From positions 1-35,359 of the forward strand of contig MU386043.1 in the NCBI GenBank assembly GCA_022497145.1: a DNA stretch of 35,359 nt, given 5' to 3'. Under the pieces are notes generated by a model. It worked only from the letters and a program-made list of their open reading frames with translations, had not been told where the DNA came from and searched no databases. Position numbers and translations under genes: made by a program. Positions within the stretch are counted from its first letter, which is position 1, and each line of letters starts with the position of its first letter. Shown piece after piece: positions 32,265 through 35,359 of this stretch. Source of the DNA: Rostrohypoxylon terebratum. Taxonomy: Eukaryota; Ascomycota; Sordariomycetes; Xylariales; Hypoxylaceae.

Positions 32265-35083
32265 ATGCCTTCTTCATCGACTACGTCGCGGATCCCTCCA
32301 GCAGAATGGGAAGAACGTAAAGACCGTATCATCGACTTGTATATGAACCAAAATATACCTCTTAAGGGGGACAATGGGCTCATGAATATATTGGAGAGAG
32401 AAGGATTTTCTGCCTCGTAAGCATCGAATTAAGTACCAGTTTAGTATGTCAACTGATTCGTTCTCAGGAGATCCCAATACGAAACCCAATTACGTGGATG
32501 GGGTTTGCGCAAATATATGAGCAACACAGAATGGTCGGAATATTTTTCAGAAAACCATGAAAGTCCACAAAGAGGAGGTACGAGAGAATTATGCCTCTCG
32601 GGGAAACAGCTTCCGACTTCGAGAATAAAAACGGCCCAACGCCGCCATAGGCGTAGGGAAAAGCAGGCCAAAAAGACATGTATGTCATGTTTCCTCCTTA
32701 GAATATATTACAAAACTTTCACGAGACTAACTCGTTCCGTAATTACGTAGTGAAATCTAACAATCCTCACGCATCTTTGCGAAGCACATCGCTCCCGATA
32801 TTGATCTTAGAAGACAGACCAATATCCGGCAAACAAGACGCATCTAGATCAACGAACACGCAGTCTCTAGAATTGGGCCGCGAAGTCGATGTCAGATCTA
32901 CAGAAGTGGTCGATATATCCAGAGCCGATTCAAACACTCTCCATTTAGAAAACTTCATTACATCTACTGCTCGATCGCAAGCTAGTAATGATCTGAACTT
33001 TATACCCACCATGTTCTCCGAAAATTCTCTTGATGTTGAATACTCGGACTTCCCACCCAATGAACTCATGAACACCAACATGACAACTCCTCGGTCGTTA
33101 GAATTCAATCCACATATATTCGACACTCCAGACACGGAGAGGGCGTTAACTCCATGTCACCTTTTACCATGTCTCTCTACCCTAGATCAGATCAATATTA
33201 CCGCGAATTTACCCCAGAGACGCCTGGGAATCAACCCTCTTCCATCTATTGAAATCGTACGTATAGTATGCCAAGGTAAGCAAAGAAGTCCAATGCACAT
33301 TAACTTCACCAAATTCGAGTCTCAGATGATAGCTGACATTTATACTTCCACAGGTATCACGAATAATGATATTTCCCCTTCAGGATACTACTCTGGGACA
33401 AACGTCGCTCATTCCAACATCGCTTGGCAGTTTATGGCCGATATCACCACACCTAATCCGGACATTCTCAGTTTAAGGGTTCCACATGAATACCCTTCAA
33501 ATCACACGTTCCTTCAAATCCTGACAACCCTAGTCTCGGATGAGCTCTTCTTAAGCGAAGATGAAGGCCAGCTTTCCATTCCGTCAAACCATAGTACTAT
33601 TGAGGGGCGGTTTCTGAGTCGGCTCATTATGTCATTTGCCAATGGATGCGCAGGTCTGAGAGACATTCCCCCTGGCGACATCTTGAGATTTCTCAATAAA
33701 CGACCTGATATACAGTCGTCTGTCTTCCAATATCTACGGTCTAGCTCTAGTTGTGCAGCTAAATCGTTCGCTGAGAATTGCTTTCAAGCTGCATTGGAAT
33801 CCGACGATGTCAGTGCAGCGAAGCTCCTCTTGAATCTCGGTTACGTTGACATGAACGATACAGTCTGCCTCTATGAAGGGTTCAGATACACACCGTTTCA
33901 AAAGGCCGCGATGAAAAAGTCCTTCGGAATCGTAAAGCTGCTTCTTGACCTAGGAGCAGACGTGAAGAAATCATTCTCACCAGGCACTACCAGTGTAATA
34001 AGTTATATGCTTTTGAAATGCGACGCTGAAACAACTATGAGCTCAGAATTCTTGTCTTTGATCAATGAAATTCTGCAAGCAGGAGCAATTCTCGAATTGG
34101 ATGAATTTAAAACAGGAATGAGATTTTCCGATTCACGCCTGGCATACATACTTATCGAAAGGGCCCAATTTCAAACACTCCAAAACTTACTAGGGGGTAA
34201 AAAGGAAACACTCCAAAACTCACTATGGGATGAAAAGGAAACCCTACTTCAAGTTATCATGAGCTATTTTCAAGAAGCCAATGCAATTACTCTATTGAGA
34301 CTTTGCATAAAAAGATTCCAGGATAGCCGATGTTTCGATCAACTTATCCTAGAATTTGAAGAGGCTTTTGCTGTTGCTGCAGAAAAGGGATACATGGAAA
34401 TCATGCGGTTCCTACTTCCAGACGTCACATGTTTTACTAAATCATTTCCAATAGCCGTCCGAAAGGGAAACGAAGAAGTGATCGACTTGATTCTCGCTAA
34501 GGCATCCTCCTTCGAAGAATTGGTAAATATGGAGACATTTGAGGCGGCCTTGGCATCTGGAAACCAAAAGGTTATTTGCTTCTTAGAGGACAATAACATT
34601 TTCGATGAGATTCTGGAATCAAATCGACTAGGGTCGATTGTTAAAATTGCCATTGATGTTGGGAATTCGACCTATGCACATAAATTATTGGATTTGCACC
34701 TTGGGATAATCCCTCTCGAACGTACCAGTTTATCGGCGGCTCTGGAGGCTGCGATTGCCAATGACCACGATGATATAGCTCACATACTCTTATCATTAGG
34801 CGCCCAGGTCCATCGGTGTCCATCTCCAGTTGGCACTGCCCTCTCCATAGCAATTATGAAGAGAAAACTTGACCTTGTACGGATGATGTTAGAATGCGAC
34901 ACCGTCCGAAACATTTTCTCATCTATTAACATGATCAACGCAACTCATCCTTGCAAACTAATCGATGCCCTTATCCAATGCGACGACGACTCGATCGTGC
35001 AACAGATAGATGCATCACGTCAAAGTTGCCCTGAGGAATTACCATTGTTGTCAACAAACGTGAGTTGCCCTGAGCCCCCCTGA
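32265..35083 (+). CDS. Clr5-domain protein with ankyrin-type repeats
   Basis: Exons 32265-32416, 32468-32679, 32751-33275 and 33354-35083; about 872 residues. Residues about 12-70 are a Clr5 domain (PF14420 type): WEERKDRIIDLYM, then LMNILEREGFSASRSQYETQLRGWGLRKY; intron 1 falls inside it. A basic RRHRRREKQAKK tract follows. A middle region of unclear fold leads to C-terminal ankyrin-like units (AALESDDVSAAKLLLNLGY, QKAAMKKSFGIVKLLLDLGAD, AAIANDHDDIAHILLSLGAQ). The third intron (33276-33353) is 78 nt with no stop, so it could be retained to give 898 residues. Its GTAAGC donor, GCTGAC branch and CAG acceptor make splicing likely. The last codons after a GTGAGT at 35059 may also be intronic. 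The basic tract hints at a nuclear location; Clr5 proteins are widespread in moulds with mostly unknown roles. Confidence 0.85.
34173..34238 (+). repeat. 33-bp in-frame tandem duplication inside the ankyrin gene
   Basis: AAACACTCCAAAACTTACTA (34173-34192) recurs with one mismatch at 34206-34225, exactly 33 nt on. The following bases (GG.TAAAAAGGAAAC-like) also repeat with a few changes. It duplicates about 11 codons (ETLQN..) without breaking the frame. Confidence 0.8.
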
Positions 35084-35359
35084 GCTGTTGCTGCTTTAAC
35101 CTGAGCCAAGGGTGAGCCCCCGGCTCTGGAAGGATCAAACGGTAATGGGATTGGGGGGGGGGGGTCCCCCAGATACATAAATACTTAATGTATGTATATA
35201 TAATTATTTTTGGTTATTTTTTCTAACGCGTTATTAATGTCACAATCCAAAAACCCCTGATACTATGGCCGTCAAGACGATAGCGATGTAAAGGGTTGTC
35301 GAGGCTAGCCACCCAAAGTTGTCGTGGAAGAAGTTTCTGTATTGCTGCCAGTGCAACAG
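35084..35359. other. Window end, 3' flank of the ankyrin gene
   Basis: Contains repeated CCTGAG/GAGCC motifs (35065-35120) and a G-run of at least ten followed by TCCCCC near 35151-35170. No further gene start is seen before the window ends. Confidence 0.45.

Noticed and set aside
1..35359. tRNA, rRNA or CRISPR features
   Set aside because: No T-loop consensus of the GGTTCGAATCC type with a matching cloverleaf was noticed, and no spaced identical repeats exist.

Overview
The window looks like nuclear DNA of a filamentous ascomycete (Pezizomycotina; Sordariomycetes is my inference). Genes carry short introns (about 45-190 nt) with GT..AG ends and CTAAC/CTGAC-like branch points. The families are typical of moulds: a highly reducing polyketide synthase (HR-PKS), a CFEM protein, a Clr5-ankyrin protein, a GPI-type serine carboxypeptidase and a relic of an AA9 lytic polysaccharide monooxygenase. 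Intergenic DNA has many TACCTA/TAGGTA runs. I reconstructed all exon structures by hand from splice signals, reading frame and family motifs.

Layout. 1-1408: AT-rich, no gene seen. 1409-2938 (+): six-exon O-methyltransferase. 3558-3884 (-): 108-residue protein made of two diverged copies of one unit. 4313-4923 (+): broken AA9 relic. 5696-7704 (+): gamma-glutamyltransferase-like Ntn hydrolase. 8130-8769 (-): mitochondrial monothiol glutaredoxin. 10591-11352 (+): PRELI/MSF1 lipid-transfer protein. 12330-14297 (-): secreted S10 carboxypeptidase. 15998-17495 (-): mitochondrial release factor 1. 18665-26601 (+): HR-PKS of 2523 residues (KS-AT-DH-MT-ER-KR-ACP) in seven exons. 27124-27476 (+): doubtful small gene. 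27612-27800: degenerate TTAGGG/CCCTAA telomere-like block. 29097-29669 (+): CFEM protein. 29976-31088 (-): THEM6-like thioesterase-fold protein. 32265-35083 (+): Clr5 plus ankyrin-type protein.

How the genes relate. The middle of the window (glutaredoxin, PRELI protein, release factor) is conserved mitochondrial housekeeping. The PKS stands alone: no oxidoreductase, P450, transporter or Zn2Cys6 regulator gene is visible beside it, and the O-methyltransferase lies about 16 kb away across the housekeeping genes. The flanks of the PKS hold relic-like sequence, a palindrome and telomere-like repeats, which suggests a rearranged accessory block inserted next to a conserved one.

Most notable observations. 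(1) The PKS keeps intact KS, AT, ER and ACP motifs but has substitutions at key positions of DH (HxxxG Gly to Asn; DxxxQ Asp to Glu), C-methyltransferase (His of NVxHAT to Asn) and KR (tetrad Asn to Gly). (2) An AA9 gene relic can be read across several frames at 4313-4923. (3) There is an interstitial telomere-like block at 27612-27800. (4) A small unrecognised protein consists of two copies of one unit.
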